Source of the DNA: Arsukibacterium sp.
GTDB lineage: Bacteria; Pseudomonadota; Gammaproteobacteria; Enterobacterales; Alteromonadaceae
Reading direction: 5' to 3'
NCBI RefSeq assembly: GCF_018402695.1
Contig: NZ_JAGYIM010000016.1
Location: 1-64,000, forward strand
Length of the DNA: 64,000 nucleotides
Shown: in pieces, positions 1 through 7,843 of the stretch
Position numbering within the stretch: position 1 is the first letter of the stretch
Layout of the letters: the number at the start of each line of letters is the position of its first letter
Notes under the pieces: model-generated
The model's database searches: none
Seen by the model: the letters and a program-made list of their open reading frames with translations, nothing else
Told to the model about the DNA's origin: nothing
Translations under genes and position numbers: made by a program

Positions 1-309
1 GTAAGCGTCTGGTCGTTACAGGTTCATGTTTAATGCCCATTAATGCACTGGTTATTTGAGTCGTTCTCAGCGCACTATTTTGTTTCAGCAGTGAAACCGT
101 AGAATGCTATTTTGGGGGGTTGCAGAATGCCATTTTTTGACCCTGCTATATATTACCGTTATAACGGTAGCATATTTTTCGCTATACCTTACGTGAGTCC
201 GTGTCCGACGACGTATGTGCATCTGGATGTTCTGATTTTAAGTGTTCGGCGAACACAGAGTAATGCGCTAATTTAAGTGTCCACTTAATTTTAGTGGACA
301 CTTATTATC
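1..309. other. Non-coding 3' part of the IS66 element with two palindromes
   Basis: No gene is visible between the IS end and the tnpC stop. The stretch holds a perfect 16-bp palindrome TACCGTTATAACGGTA (154-169) and a hairpin with 10-bp arms, AAGTGTCCAC (275-284) and its complement (294-303), just beyond the tnpC stop, where it could end tnpC transcription although no T run follows. Two similar short blocks, GAATGCTATTTT and GAATGCCATTTT, lie near 102-137. About 300 bases of non-coding DNA is long for the tnpC side of an IS66 element. Confidence 0.55.
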
Positions 310-1848
310 TTAAATTGCGTCACCTGGCTGTGTGGTTAAATCGATATTCCAGGGTAACAACTCATCGACACGATTGATGGGGTGATTGCAGATGCGCTTG
401 AGTACCGTGGTCAGGTAGACATTTGGATTGATGTCATTGAGTTTGGCGGTGCCGAGTATTGAGTACAACACGGCAGCCCGCTCCCCTCCGGCAGCTGAAC
501 CAGCAAACAAGTAATTTTTCCTGCCCAGGGCGATGGGCCGCAATGAGCGCTCTGCACTGTTGTTATCAATCTCAGCATAACCGTTATCCACATAGGCAAC
601 CAACGCCTCCCATTGTTTCAGAGCATAGTGGATTGCTTTGGACAGCGGCGAGCCTTTCGATAAGGTGCGCAATGTTGTCTGTAACCAGATATGGAAGCGC
701 TCAAGGATAGGCTTGGCATGTATGCCCCGGATGTGTTGTCGTTCATCCGGTGGTTGGCCGCGCGCCTGTTTCTCAATCACATAGAGGGATTGGATAGTGG
801 TTATCGCTTCATCAGCTAACGGCGAAGGGCCTGTTTGGGTGATGTCATAGAACTTCCGCCGCACGTGTGCCCAACAACCGTGCTGGGTTATTTGCCGTTG
901 GTATAATTCGTTGTAACCGGCATAAGCATCGGCCTGCAGTGAGCCTTTGTAGCCTTTTAAATGCGCCGTGGGATGGATGCTTTTACGGTCTTCACTGTAT
1001 TGCAGCCAAACCGCTGGCGCTGTGGTATCTCCCCAGGGGCGACCATCACGCACATAAGTCCAGTAACGTCCGGTTTGGGTGCGGCCTTTACCGGGTGATA
1101 GCGTCGGTGCGGTGGTGTCATCGGCATGCACGTGGTTGGCAGCTTTCACATGGCGTCCGATGGCATCAGCCAGTGGCGTGAGTAAGGCGCCAGTTTGTCC
1201 TACCCAGTCTGCCAGAGTAGAGCGTTCAACATCAATCCCTTCACGTTCCATCTGCTCAGCCTGGCGGTACAGCGGTTGATGGTCGAGGTATTTATCGACA
1301 ATAACCTGTGTGAGCAACGCTGCACTGGCCAGTCCTTTTTTAATCACACGCTCAGGCGCTTGGCCTTGAACCAGTGTGTCGCAGTGCTGGCAGCTGAACT
1401 TTGGCCGCACAATGCGGATAACCCGGTAAGATGCCGGTACCACATCCAGCATTTCAGAGACATCATCACCGATATGGGTTAATTCGCCCTGACATCCCGG
1501 ACACTGGCAGGCGGCTTCAACACGCAACTCTTCTCGCGGCAATTGTGCAGGCAGAGAAGCGCGTCGACGTGGCGTCGCTTTGTCCTCTGTTGCCGGTGCA
1601 ACTAGCTTAGGTAAGGCACTGGTCTGCATCTCCAGCTCTTCAAGTTGTAATTCCAACTGATGAATTTGCTTGTCGAGATGCTCGGACGAACGCCCGAAGC
1701 GGGCACGTTTTAACACGGATAACTGGTGGCGTAACGAGGCAATAACGGTATCCTGCTGGGCAAGCGTTGACTGCAGTTGAAGGATAATTTCCTGCAACTG
1801 TTTCGGGTCATTGGGTAAGTGAGATGCCATCGCTTTCATGCGGTACAT
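310..1848 (-). CDS. tnpC: IS66 family transposase TnpC
   Basis: This is the DDE transposase of the IS66 element, which cuts and joins the element ends. The protein has 512 residues. It starts with a coiled-coil/leucine-zipper stretch (about residues 15-75), then a CxxC...CxxC zinc-finger-like region (ACQCPGCQGEL and FSCQHCD), then the catalytic core. Candidate catalytic acids are the D of HADDTT, the D of QADAYAGY and the E of NNSAERSLRPIALGRKNY, the last being the usual IS66 signature. The exact start is unsure: in-frame ATGs lie at 1848, 1836 and 1830 and none has a convincing ribosome site. No frameshift or stop interrupts it. Confidence 0.93.
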   Translation of the reverse strand: MYRMKAMASHLPNDPKQLQEIILQLQSTLAQQDTVIASLRHQLSVLKRARFGRSSEHLDKQIHQLELQLEELEMQTSALPKLVAPATEDKATPRRRASLPAQLPREELRVEAACQCPGCQGELTHIGDDVSEMLDVVPASYRVIRIVRPKFSCQHCDTLVQGQAPERVIKKGLASAALLTQVIVDKYLDHQPLYRQAEQMEREGIDVERSTLADWVGQTGALLTPLADAIGRHVKAANHVHADDTTAPTLSPGKGRTQTGRYWTYVRDGRPWGDTTAPAVWLQYSEDRKSIHPTAHLKGYKGSLQADAYAGYNELYQRQITQHGCWAHVRRKFYDITQTGPSPLADEAITTIQSLYVIEKQARGQPPDERQHIRGIHAKPILERFHIWLQTTLRTLSKGSPLSKAIHYALKQWEALVAYVDNGYAEIDNNSAERSLRPIALGRKNYLFAGSAAGGERAAVLYSILGTAKLNDINPNVYLTTVLKRICNHPINRVDELLPWNIDLTTQPGDAI

Positions 1849-1888
1849 GATAGCATAAATCGGAATCTAACTCATTGATTAATTGCAC

Positions 1889-2236
1889 TTATGCAGCATT
1901 TTTTGGTGTGTTTTTTCTGGCAGGCGGGCGCCAGTCTAAGCCTTCCAGTAGCAGCGCCAATTCGGCCTGCGTTAAGTGCACTACACCGGTTTTTGCGGTG
2001 GGCCACACGAACCGCCCCTGCTCCAGGCGTTTGTAAAATAAACACAACCCCTGACCATCCCACCATAGCAGTTTAACCCTGTCCCCACGCCGCCCACGAA
2101 ACACAAACACATGCCCGCTAAAAGGGTCTTTCTGCAACACATGCTGTGCCATGGCCGCCAGGCCATCAAAGCCCTTGCGCATATCGGTGTAACCGGCACA
2201 CAGCCATACACGCAGCTCATGGGATAAGGTAATCAT
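1889..2236 (-). CDS. tnpB: IS66 family accessory protein TnpB
   Basis: A 115-residue protein of the IS66 Orf2/TnpB type, needed for transposition in elements that carry three genes; its biochemical role is not settled. The family marks are clear: [19 protein letters not shown] near the N-terminus, [21 protein letters not shown] in the middle and a basic, proline-rich tail. It overlaps the end of tnpA by 4 bases, so the two are probably translated together. The length is normal for the family and there is no damage. Confidence 0.92.
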   Translation of the reverse strand: MITLSHELRVWLCAGYTDMRKGFDGLAAMAQHVLQKDPFSGHVFVFRGRRGDRVKLLWWDGQGLCLFYKRLEQGRFVWPTAKTGVVHLTQAELALLLEGLDWRPPARKNTPKNAA

Positions 2237-2607
2237 GACAACGCCGCCACCAATTGCTGCAACATACCCGGTGTTGCCTCATGCAATACCAGTTGGTGAC
2301 CACTGCGAAACGACACCGTTATGGCAGGTTTATGTAGTGCCTGCGGTGTCTCAACCGCCCGGATACTGACAGGAAGGAATGGTGTGGGGGCAGCTTGCGT
2401 ATCCACTTCACCTTTAGCGCGCCTGACCCACAAAGCCTTACCGACGTTAACTTCCCGCACCCAGCGAAATACCTGGTTGGTATTCACATCGTATTTGCGC
2501 GCTAACTCAGAGACCGACAGCGTACGTTCTTTCGATTCCTGAACGAGCTGCCATTTAAACTCGGCCGAAAAGGCCCGGCGCGCATCGGATTGTTTTAATA
2601 CGGGCAT
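2233..2607 (-). CDS. tnpA: IS66 family DNA-binding protein TnpA
   Basis: The first gene of the IS66 element, 124 residues. It has an N-terminal helix-turn-helix of the kind found in IS3/IS66 small proteins ([20 protein letters not shown] and then [18 protein letters not shown]), so it most likely binds the element ends or promoter. The C-terminal half ([29 protein letters not shown]) matches the usual IS66 TnpA tail. It lies 83 bases inside the right inverted repeat, which must hold the element promoter, and its stop overlaps tnpB. Confidence 0.88.
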   Translation of the reverse strand: MPVLKQSDARRAFSAEFKWQLVQESKERTLSVSELARKYDVNTNQVFRWVREVNVGKALWVRRAKGEVDTQAAPTPFLPVSIRAVETPQALHKPAITVSFRSGHQLVLHEATPGMLQQLVAALS

Positions 2608-2686
2608 TCATAACTCTCACGGTTAATAACAGTGACAGCTATGATGCGTGATCAGTCAGCAAATAAAAGATGTGATGGCCGGACGC

Positions 2687-2788
2687 TTACTCAAAACCGT
2701 TTCTTTCAAGAAGGTCTTTAGAGCGTAATCCATAGGGGCAAATATGTTCACTGGTATGCATGCGATATAGCTTTGCTGTTTTTTTCAT
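2687..2788 (-). pseudogene. Glutaredoxin-like gene broken by the IS66 insertion
   Basis: Reading leftwards from an ATG at 2788 gives 32 codons of host sequence (MKKTAKLYRMHTSEHICPYG and on to ERNGF) before the IS66 end at 2690. The next codon is made half by host and half by IS (GAG), and the first complete codon inside the IS is TAA, so the IS itself ends the frame. CPYG is a glutaredoxin-type redox motif. The sequence resembles the start of glutaredoxin / MauE-DoxX-type redox membrane proteins. A ribosome site (AGGACC) precedes the start. The rest of the gene should lie beyond the left edge of the window. It is 35 bases downstream of the DUF305 gene on the same strand and may be in its operon. 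Confidence 0.75.
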
Positions 2789-2823
2789 TTCGAGGTCCTT
2801 AAATAAATCTAGTTAACTTATGA

Positions 2824-3333
2824 TTATTGTCCGCTAAATTCTGGAACCGCTCTTTTAGACGCTTCAGCTTCCGATGAGGCTACGCCATTTTTTTCAATGT
2901 CTGCAAGAAGCCACTTCATTTCCTTAATTTCTCGCTCTTGAGCCTTGATTATTTCGTTAGCCAATGTTTTTACGCGTACGTCCTCAATATTTGCTCTGGA
3001 GCTGGTCAGTATTGCGATGGAGTGGTGCGGTATCATGGCTTTCATCCATGAGGAGTCTGCAACTGTTGTTTGAGAACGAACTAAGAATAGTGAGATAGCA
3101 AATACGGCTGCACTACCAATGAGTACTATTGTGTTTTTTGTCTTGCTCTCATACATGTTCAACATGAAAAGCAGCATGATAATCGCCATTACGGCACCCA
3201 TATAAATAGCCATATACAAACGGGTTTCACTAAAAAAAACATGCCCAAACTCAAAGGTGTTGAAATACATCATCAGCAGCATTGCTGCAGTTGAGGTGGA
3301 GATCATTGCAAAAAATTTAGTGTACTTAGTCAT
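2824..3333 (-). CDS. DUF305 domain membrane protein
   Basis: A 169-residue protein with three predicted membrane helices in the first 95 residues (IYMGAVMAIIMLLFML is the clearest) followed by a DUF305 segment with the family motif SSWMKAMIPHHSIAIL and a charged helical tail. DUF305 proteins are ferritin-like helical proteins often found beside copper and other metal resistance genes; their function is not established. AGGAG lies 6 bases before the ATG. The broken glutaredoxin-like gene follows on the same strand, so the pair could have been a small metal/redox operon. Confidence 0.8.
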   Translation of the reverse strand: MTKYTKFFAMISTSTAAMLLMMYFNTFEFGHVFFSETRLYMAIYMGAVMAIIMLLFMLNMYESKTKNTIVLIGSAAVFAISLFLVRSQTTVADSSWMKAMIPHHSIAILTSSRANIEDVRVKTLANEIIKAQEREIKEMKWLLADIEKNGVASSEAEASKRAVPEFSGQ

Positions 3334-3660
3334 AGCAACTCCTAATTTATTGTTTATTCATGGTTTTGAAAATTAATGATGCTGAACAACTTACCAACAA
3401 GAAACCGGTCATGGCTTCTAGCCCCGCAAGTAAATATAGGTGTAATAGCCCCTTTTTAAAACGGACACTTTTTAATTAAGCGATAGGCTTAAACCCTAAC
3501 TGAAATCTTGACTAAAAAAAGTGAAACACCTAATAAAAACAGTTTTCTGACAAAGATGTAATGCAACGGTAATCTGACTGTTATGAAGTTTGTATTCGCA
3601 TCGTTTAAATTATTACTGCTTTCAGAATTCTTAGTTAGTCTCTAAACACCAAGGGTATTT
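3334..3660. other. Divergent intergenic region, nothing recognised
   Basis: This 327-base A+T-rich gap separates the minus-strand DUF305 gene from the plus-strand gene at 3661, so it should hold two promoters. I see no clear MerR-type or other known operator, no RNA gene and no coding sequence in it. Confidence 0.4.
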
Positions 3661-4116
3661 ATGAAAATAGAAAGTATGCGCGACATACTGCACTGGACTG
3701 TCCAATTTCATGAGCAATTGGCTAACTGCCTTGAGCATTGTGCACCGACTCAATCAGAACGATCGAAAATGGTGATGCAATATTTACTCACTCATGAAAA
3801 GCATCTGGCGGTTTTAGTAAAGTCATTTTCGGACAAGGCGCAGTTTGGTGAGTTAGAAACCTTGTTTATTGAGTATTTGGAGAAAAATCCAATTGTATTA
3901 CATGAGCATTGCGACGGTGAATTTGCGAACTTGACTGAGGCAGAAATAAGCGCAAGGGTAATTGACCAACATCAACAAGTTTTAGCGTTATATTCATACT
4001 TAAAAGAGCAAGCTGCTATACCTCACCATAAAGAGCTGATGAACAACTTACTAGAGCTTGAGAATCAAGAAATAATATTGATGGCACAAGGCTTAAACCG
4101 TTTTCAAGACATGTAG
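3661..4116 (+). CDS. Unrecognised helical, histidine-rich protein
   Basis: A 151-residue cytoplasmic protein that I do not recognise. It appears wholly alpha-helical and carries histidines and acidic residues spaced along what look like four helices (HWTVQFHEQL, LTHEKHLAVLV, LHEHCDGEFANL, IDQHQQVLALY), a layout that recalls hemerythrin- or ferritin-like bundles, but the exact hemerythrin ligand pattern is not evident. AAGGG lies 6 bases before the ATG. It is followed after 55 bases by the APC permease on the same strand and may be cotranscribed with it. Confidence 0.5.
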   Translation: MKIESMRDILHWTVQFHEQLANCLEHCAPTQSERSKMVMQYLLTHEKHLAVLVKSFSDKAQFGELETLFIEYLEKNPIVLHEHCDGEFANLTEAEISARVIDQHQQVLALYSYLKEQAAIPHHKELMNNLLELENQEIILMAQGLNRFQDM

Positions 4117-4171
4117 AGTTACTCATTTTTCTACAGGTTAACGAAGACAATGTGACTTTTTAAGGCAATTA

Positions 4172-5491
4172 ATGATGGCCGACCACAAACACTCTAATTA
4201 TAATAAAGGCAGTTTAAGCTTGGCCGGCGCGATTGCAATGGGTACCGGCGTGATGATTGGTGCAGGTATATTTGCACTTACTGGACAAGTGGCTGAACTT
4301 GCTCGTGAATGGTTTCCCTTTGCTTTTCTCATCGCCGCCATAATATCATCAGCTAGCGCCTATTCTTACGTGAAACTATCTAACGCATACCCTTCGGCAG
4401 GCGGCATTGCGATGTTTTTAGAAAAAGCCTACGGGAAAAGTACAATCACGGCATGTTGTGCGCTATTGATGTATTTTTCTATGGTCATTAATCAAAGCTT
4501 AGTTGCACGAACCTTTGGTAACTACGTACTCCAACTTTTTGATTTTGAGCCTGCCGCATGGATGGTACCTGCACTTGGTGTTGCATTATTGATTGCTGCC
4601 TTTTTAATTAATGTGCTCGGCAATAAAATTATTCAAACAACCTCCTTTATCATGGGTATTGCAAAGGCCTTAGGGCTAGTTGTGCTGGCGGGCGGGGGTA
4701 TCTTCGTTGCAGATGCTGGTATTGCTAGTACGTTTGCTGTGCCTGCTGACACCACCGTTAATAATTTCATTGGTTCGATCGCACTAGCCATATTAGCATT
4801 CAAAGGCTTTACAACGATTACCAATAGCGGAGGTGAGATTGTTGATCCAAAGAAAAACGTTGGGCGTGCCATTGTCGTTTCAATCTTTATCTGTTTCGTA
4901 ATCTACATGTTAGTTGCAATCGCCGTTGGAACTAATTTAACGATAGACGAAATTGTGGTCGCTAAAGACTATGCACTTGCCGAGGCCTCAAAACCCGCAT
5001 TTGGAAAAAGCGGACTTTGGATTACCGTAGGTTTTGCCATTGTTGCCACTGTTTCCGGTGTTATTGCAAGTGTATTTGCAGTATCACGGATGTTAGCGAT
5101 GTTGACCGACATGAAGTTAGTACCACACAGGCATTTTGGCATGCCGGGCAGCATTCAACAGCACACGGTTGTATACACTGTCGTGATAGCAATGTTGCTA
5201 ACAATTTTCTTTGATTTAAGCCGAATCGCTTCACTAGGTGCAATCTTTTATCTGCTCATGGATATTGCAATTCATTGGGGCGTATTTAAACACTTGCGCA
5301 AAGATATTAAAGCAAGTGCTGCGGTTGTGCTTAGCGCTATAGTGCTGGATATTATTGTGCTGGGAGCATTTATCTGGATAAAGGCGTCCACTGATATACT
5401 GGTGATCTGGTCGGCGATTATAGGCTTGGTACTAATTGTAGGAGCGGAGAAGTTTTATTTGAGCAAGATTCGGGGAGTGAACTCCCCCTAA
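4172..5491 (+). CDS. APC superfamily amino-acid permease
   Basis: A 439-residue inner-membrane transporter with about 12 hydrophobic segments. The first one contains the substrate-binding signature of the amino acid-polyamine-organocation family (GTGVMIGAGIFALTGQVAEL), and KGFTTITNSGGEIVDPKKNV matches the conserved loop after helix 6. It should import an amino acid or related amine by proton symport; the substrate cannot be told from sequence. TAAGG precedes the start at a suitable distance. A short hairpin, GGGGAGT (5472-5478) with its complement (5481-5487), overlaps the stop but lacks a T run. Confidence 0.85.
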   Translation: MMADHKHSNYNKGSLSLAGAIAMGTGVMIGAGIFALTGQVAELAREWFPFAFLIAAIISSASAYSYVKLSNAYPSAGGIAMFLEKAYGKSTITACCALLMYFSMVINQSLVARTFGNYVLQLFDFEPAAWMVPALGVALLIAAFLINVLGNKIIQTTSFIMGIAKALGLVVLAGGGIFVADAGIASTFAVPADTTVNNFIGSIALAILAFKGFTTITNSGGEIVDPKKNVGRAIVVSIFICFVIYMLVAIAVGTNLTIDEIVVAKDYALAEASKPAFGKSGLWITVGFAIVATVSGVIASVFAVSRMLAMLTDMKLVPHRHFGMPGSIQQHTVVYTVVIAMLLTIFFDLSRIASLGAIFYLLMDIAIHWGVFKHLRKDIKASAAVVLSAIVLDIIVLGAFIWIKASTDILVIWSAIIGLVLIVGAEKFYLSKIRGVNSP

Positions 5492-5537
5492 AAGACCAGA
5501 CACTCATTCGGTTAAAATACAACTTTAGGAGAACGTT

Positions 5538-5672
5538 ATGACTAAACAGCGTTTTACCCCAGAATTTAAAACTGAAGCAATTGAAGTGTCTACTGTTGCT
5601 GGTGCAGAAGAACCTGTTGCAGTGAAGATGAAAGCTGCAAGTACCAAAATACTGCAACTTGATAGCGAGTAG
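5538..5672 (+). pseudogene. IS3-type transposase remnant or small unknown ORF
   Basis: A 44-codon frame with a ribosome site (AGGAGAAC) starts MTKQRFTPEFKTEAIE, which is how many IS3-family OrfA proteins begin. The helix-turn-helix that should follow is missing: the frame runs into an unrelated stretch (TVAGAEEPVAVKMKAASTK) and stops. It may be the stump of a deleted insertion sequence or, less likely, a real small protein. No IS ends are visible around it. Confidence 0.35.
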
Positions 5673-5750
5673 TTTAGCGTGCGGCAAACGTTTGACGTTG
5701 CCGCATCGCTACTATTGTCAGGATGCTCACATTGTATTTTATAGCTAAGG

Positions 5751-6614
5751 TCAAGACATATCCAAACCCACTACCACCGTTGCCCAGGCTGTGATACCAA
5801 GTACGAACATGCCGATAAGCATTTCTATACCAATAACTGCTCTGAGGCGTTTTATTGCATTCGGTTTAGCCAGTTGCGGCACCAGTAATAGTTTATTGAT
5901 CGCACCAAGCCCAAGCAATAACGTAACCAGGGTTAATTTTATTAACAACGTTTGACCGTAGGCTGTTTGCCATAGCAGACGTAAATCTCCCAGCAGCATT
6001 TGCAGCATAACAACACCCATAACCAACAACGCACCCACAAAAACTATTGCCAGCTTACCAAAATTATCCATAACGCTTGCTAGCATTTCGGTTTTAGCTA
6101 TTCGGGTGAGATGCCACAGCGGCAGCAATGAGCCAACCCACATTGATATCGCCAACAGATGTAGCAGCAAAGCTAACTTGCCATACCAGGGGGCACTTAC
6201 CAGATGCCCGGTAAACGTAAATGACACCATCACAGCGGTAGCCCCCAGCAGCATTAACCAGGTGCTAAGTTTGCTTTTCAAGCAAAAAATGGCCACTAAT
6301 ATACAACTGGTAAAACCGCCCAGCGCCAAAGCCCAACTTAAACCCGGCTTACCCGACAGCAATATGGCATAGAGCTCCCAGTCGTAAAAACTGGCGAAGC
6401 CCTGACCACTAAACATCAGTAGTTGAGTTGAAAAAGTAATTAGCACAGCAGCAATGCCTAACCCAGCGCACACCATGATATAACGCTGCAACCAGTGGGA
6501 CTCAGTTTCATAAGGCCGAGTTAACTGCCAAAGGTAAAAACCACCCACCACACCCGCTGTCGCAACGTAAGTGAACACTTTTGCTAGCAAGGTAATAAGA
6601 TTAGTGATGTCCAC
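5751..6614 (-). CDS. copD: CopD-family copper resistance membrane protein
   Basis: A 287-residue inner-membrane protein with about eight hydrophobic segments, of the CopD family, which acts with periplasmic CopC in copper uptake or homeostasis. Typical features are the His/Trp-rich middle (TFTGHLVSAPWYGKLALLLH then LLAISMWVGSLLPLWHL) and the LIKLTLVTLLLGLGAINKL helix. The start is GTG at 6614, with GAGGG just upstream. It is the last gene of the minus-strand copper operon, 43 bases after the CopC fusion gene. Confidence 0.85.
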   Translation of the reverse strand: MDITNLITLLAKVFTYVATAGVVGGFYLWQLTRPYETESHWLQRYIMVCAGLGIAAVLITFSTQLLMFSGQGFASFYDWELYAILLSGKPGLSWALALGGFTSCILVAIFCLKSKLSTWLMLLGATAVMVSFTFTGHLVSAPWYGKLALLLHLLAISMWVGSLLPLWHLTRIAKTEMLASVMDNFGKLAIVFVGALLVMGVVMLQMLLGDLRLLWQTAYGQTLLIKLTLVTLLLGLGAINKLLLVPQLAKPNAIKRLRAVIGIEMLIGMFVLGITAWATVVVGLDMS

Positions 6615-6657
6615 AATTTACCCTCAAGGAGGGCAGCGCCCTCCTGTGCTCAAAAAC

Positions 6658-7452
6658 TTATTTCGACCAATGAATATGAGTGATTTGCCAGTTACCATTC
6701 CGTTGCTGCAACGTAATGGTTTCCATGCCGGTATGTGCTATCGGTTTACCTTTATAAACACCGCTGACGTTTGAACGTGCCAGCGACAGTGCGCTACCAC
6801 CGTGTACCACCACATGATGCTCCACAGATTCAATTGACATCTCTTTTAAAAACGCTATATCTGCCGCCATGTGATGGCTCTGATATTCGGCACTTGAACG
6901 CTCTACGCCCCCCCCTTCAAATATAACCACATCACTGGCCAGTAAACGTATTACCGCGTCGGTATCACCGGTTTTTAGCGCAGCATGGAAATCCAATACC
7001 GCTTTAGCCGCAGGGTGTTGCAGCCCACTAAACAGCGAAATCTCAGGCTTTGCGGTCGAAGAGGCTGTCAAAGTAACTGCATTGGGATCAACAACAAAAC
7101 TAAAGTCTCCTTCTAGTTTGTGCCCGTCATCCCCCATACCCATCCAGGAAACCTGATACGATGACGCTGGCAACGCAGCATTGGTGGGTACTACAAAACG
7201 GGATTGAGTAGTAACTGAACGTTTAAATTCCAGTGCAATATTTTTACCTGCAGCGTCAGTTAACGAAATACTCATCAAGCGCAGTGGTGCACCAAACTCC
7301 AGACTCAGCTGGCTTACTTCAGCAACGGCTTGTCCATTGGCAGGAATAGACGATGTTAAACTGGTATGAGCCCAACCTTTTGTAGGCATTACTAAAGTCA
7401 GTAGTGCAGCAAAAAATATCGCGCTGCCGTTGGCAAAACTAATATTGTTCAT
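6658..7452 (-). CDS. copC: CopC domain fused to an NTF2-like (DUF4440/SnoaL) domain
   Basis: A 264-residue exported protein. After a signal peptide (cut near GWAHTS), residues about 28-125 form a CopC domain: the mature N-terminal His, the HTSLTSSIPANGQ opening, SLEFGAPLRLMSISL and the WMGMGDDGHKLEGDFSFVV ending. CopC binds copper in the periplasm. Residues about 140-264 form a second, NTF2-like domain (AVLDFHAALKTGDTDAVIRL through NGNWQITHIHWSK), a cone-shaped fold that often holds small ligands. The fusion is longer than a stand-alone CopC (about 120 residues). A ribosome site AAGGAT precedes the ATG. Its operon position before copD supports the CopC call. Confidence 0.82.
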   Translation of the reverse strand: MNNISFANGSAIFFAALLTLVMPTKGWAHTSLTSSIPANGQAVAEVSQLSLEFGAPLRLMSISLTDAAGKNIALEFKRSVTTQSRFVVPTNAALPASSYQVSWMGMGDDGHKLEGDFSFVVDPNAVTLTASSTAKPEISLFSGLQHPAAKAVLDFHAALKTGDTDAVIRLLASDVVIFEGGGVERSSAEYQSHHMAADIAFLKEMSIESVEHHVVVHGGSALSLARSNVSGVYKGKPIAHTGMETITLQQRNGNWQITHIHWSK

Positions 7453-7488
7453 TATTTAATATCCTTAATAGCTTTAAAATCAGCAGTG

Positions 7489-7827
7489 CTACATTTTTTC
7501 AATGGCAGTGATAACCAATGCAGTACCTTTTTTTTCCACTTTAAAGCGCACGTTATCACCCTGGCTTAAGCCGTCAAACAACGTCTGGTCTTCAATCTGA
7601 AAAACCATGGTCATACCAGGCATACCAAGGCTTTTTATTGCTTCATGCTTGAGAGTGATTTTGCCATATTCAAGATCCAGTTTACGAATAGTGGCTGTAG
7701 TCATCTCGTCAACTGCAGTTTGAGCCTCTTCGCTTTTATGCTGATGAGAATGAGTTTCCTGCGCCACCGCGGATGGCATTGCTAAAGCGGCTAATATTAT
7801 TGTCATACTAATTTTTAATGATTTCAT
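7489..7827 (-). CDS. CusF-like periplasmic copper-binding protein
   Basis: A 112-residue exported protein: signal peptide to about AVAQ, a His-rich linker (ETHSHQHKSEE), then a CusF-type small beta-barrel (about residues 50-112). The metal loop reads LKHEAIKSLGMPGMTMVF. In E. coli CusF the ligands are one His, two Met and a Trp that caps the copper; here the His and both Met are present and the Trp position is Met, as in the GMPGMTM branch of the family. It should carry Cu(I) in the periplasm to its neighbours. AGGTG precedes the start; the multicopper oxidase gene is 16 bases upstream. Confidence 0.83.
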   Translation of the reverse strand: MKSLKISMTIILAALAMPSAVAQETHSHQHKSEEAQTAVDEMTTATIRKLDLEYGKITLKHEAIKSLGMPGMTMVFQIEDQTLFDGLSQGDNVRFKVEKKGTALVITAIEKM

Positions 7828-7843
7828 AATTCACCTGTCGTTG

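Larger units (their letters stand above)
1..2690 (-). mobile_element. IS66-family insertion sequence, complete
   Basis: The element carries the three IS66 genes tnpA, tnpB and tnpC in order on the minus strand. Its ends are imperfect inverted repeats: the window starts with GTAAGCGTCTGGTCGTTACA, and the complement read inward from 2690 is GTAAGCGTCCGGCCATCACA, 16 of 20 bases alike. The element therefore fills 1-2690 exactly and the left target duplicate lies outside the window. The right flank starts with TCAAAACC (2691-2698), which should be the 8-bp duplication typical of this family. It is inserted in a glutaredoxin-like gene that reads in from 2788. All three genes look intact, so the element may be active. 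Confidence 0.9.
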
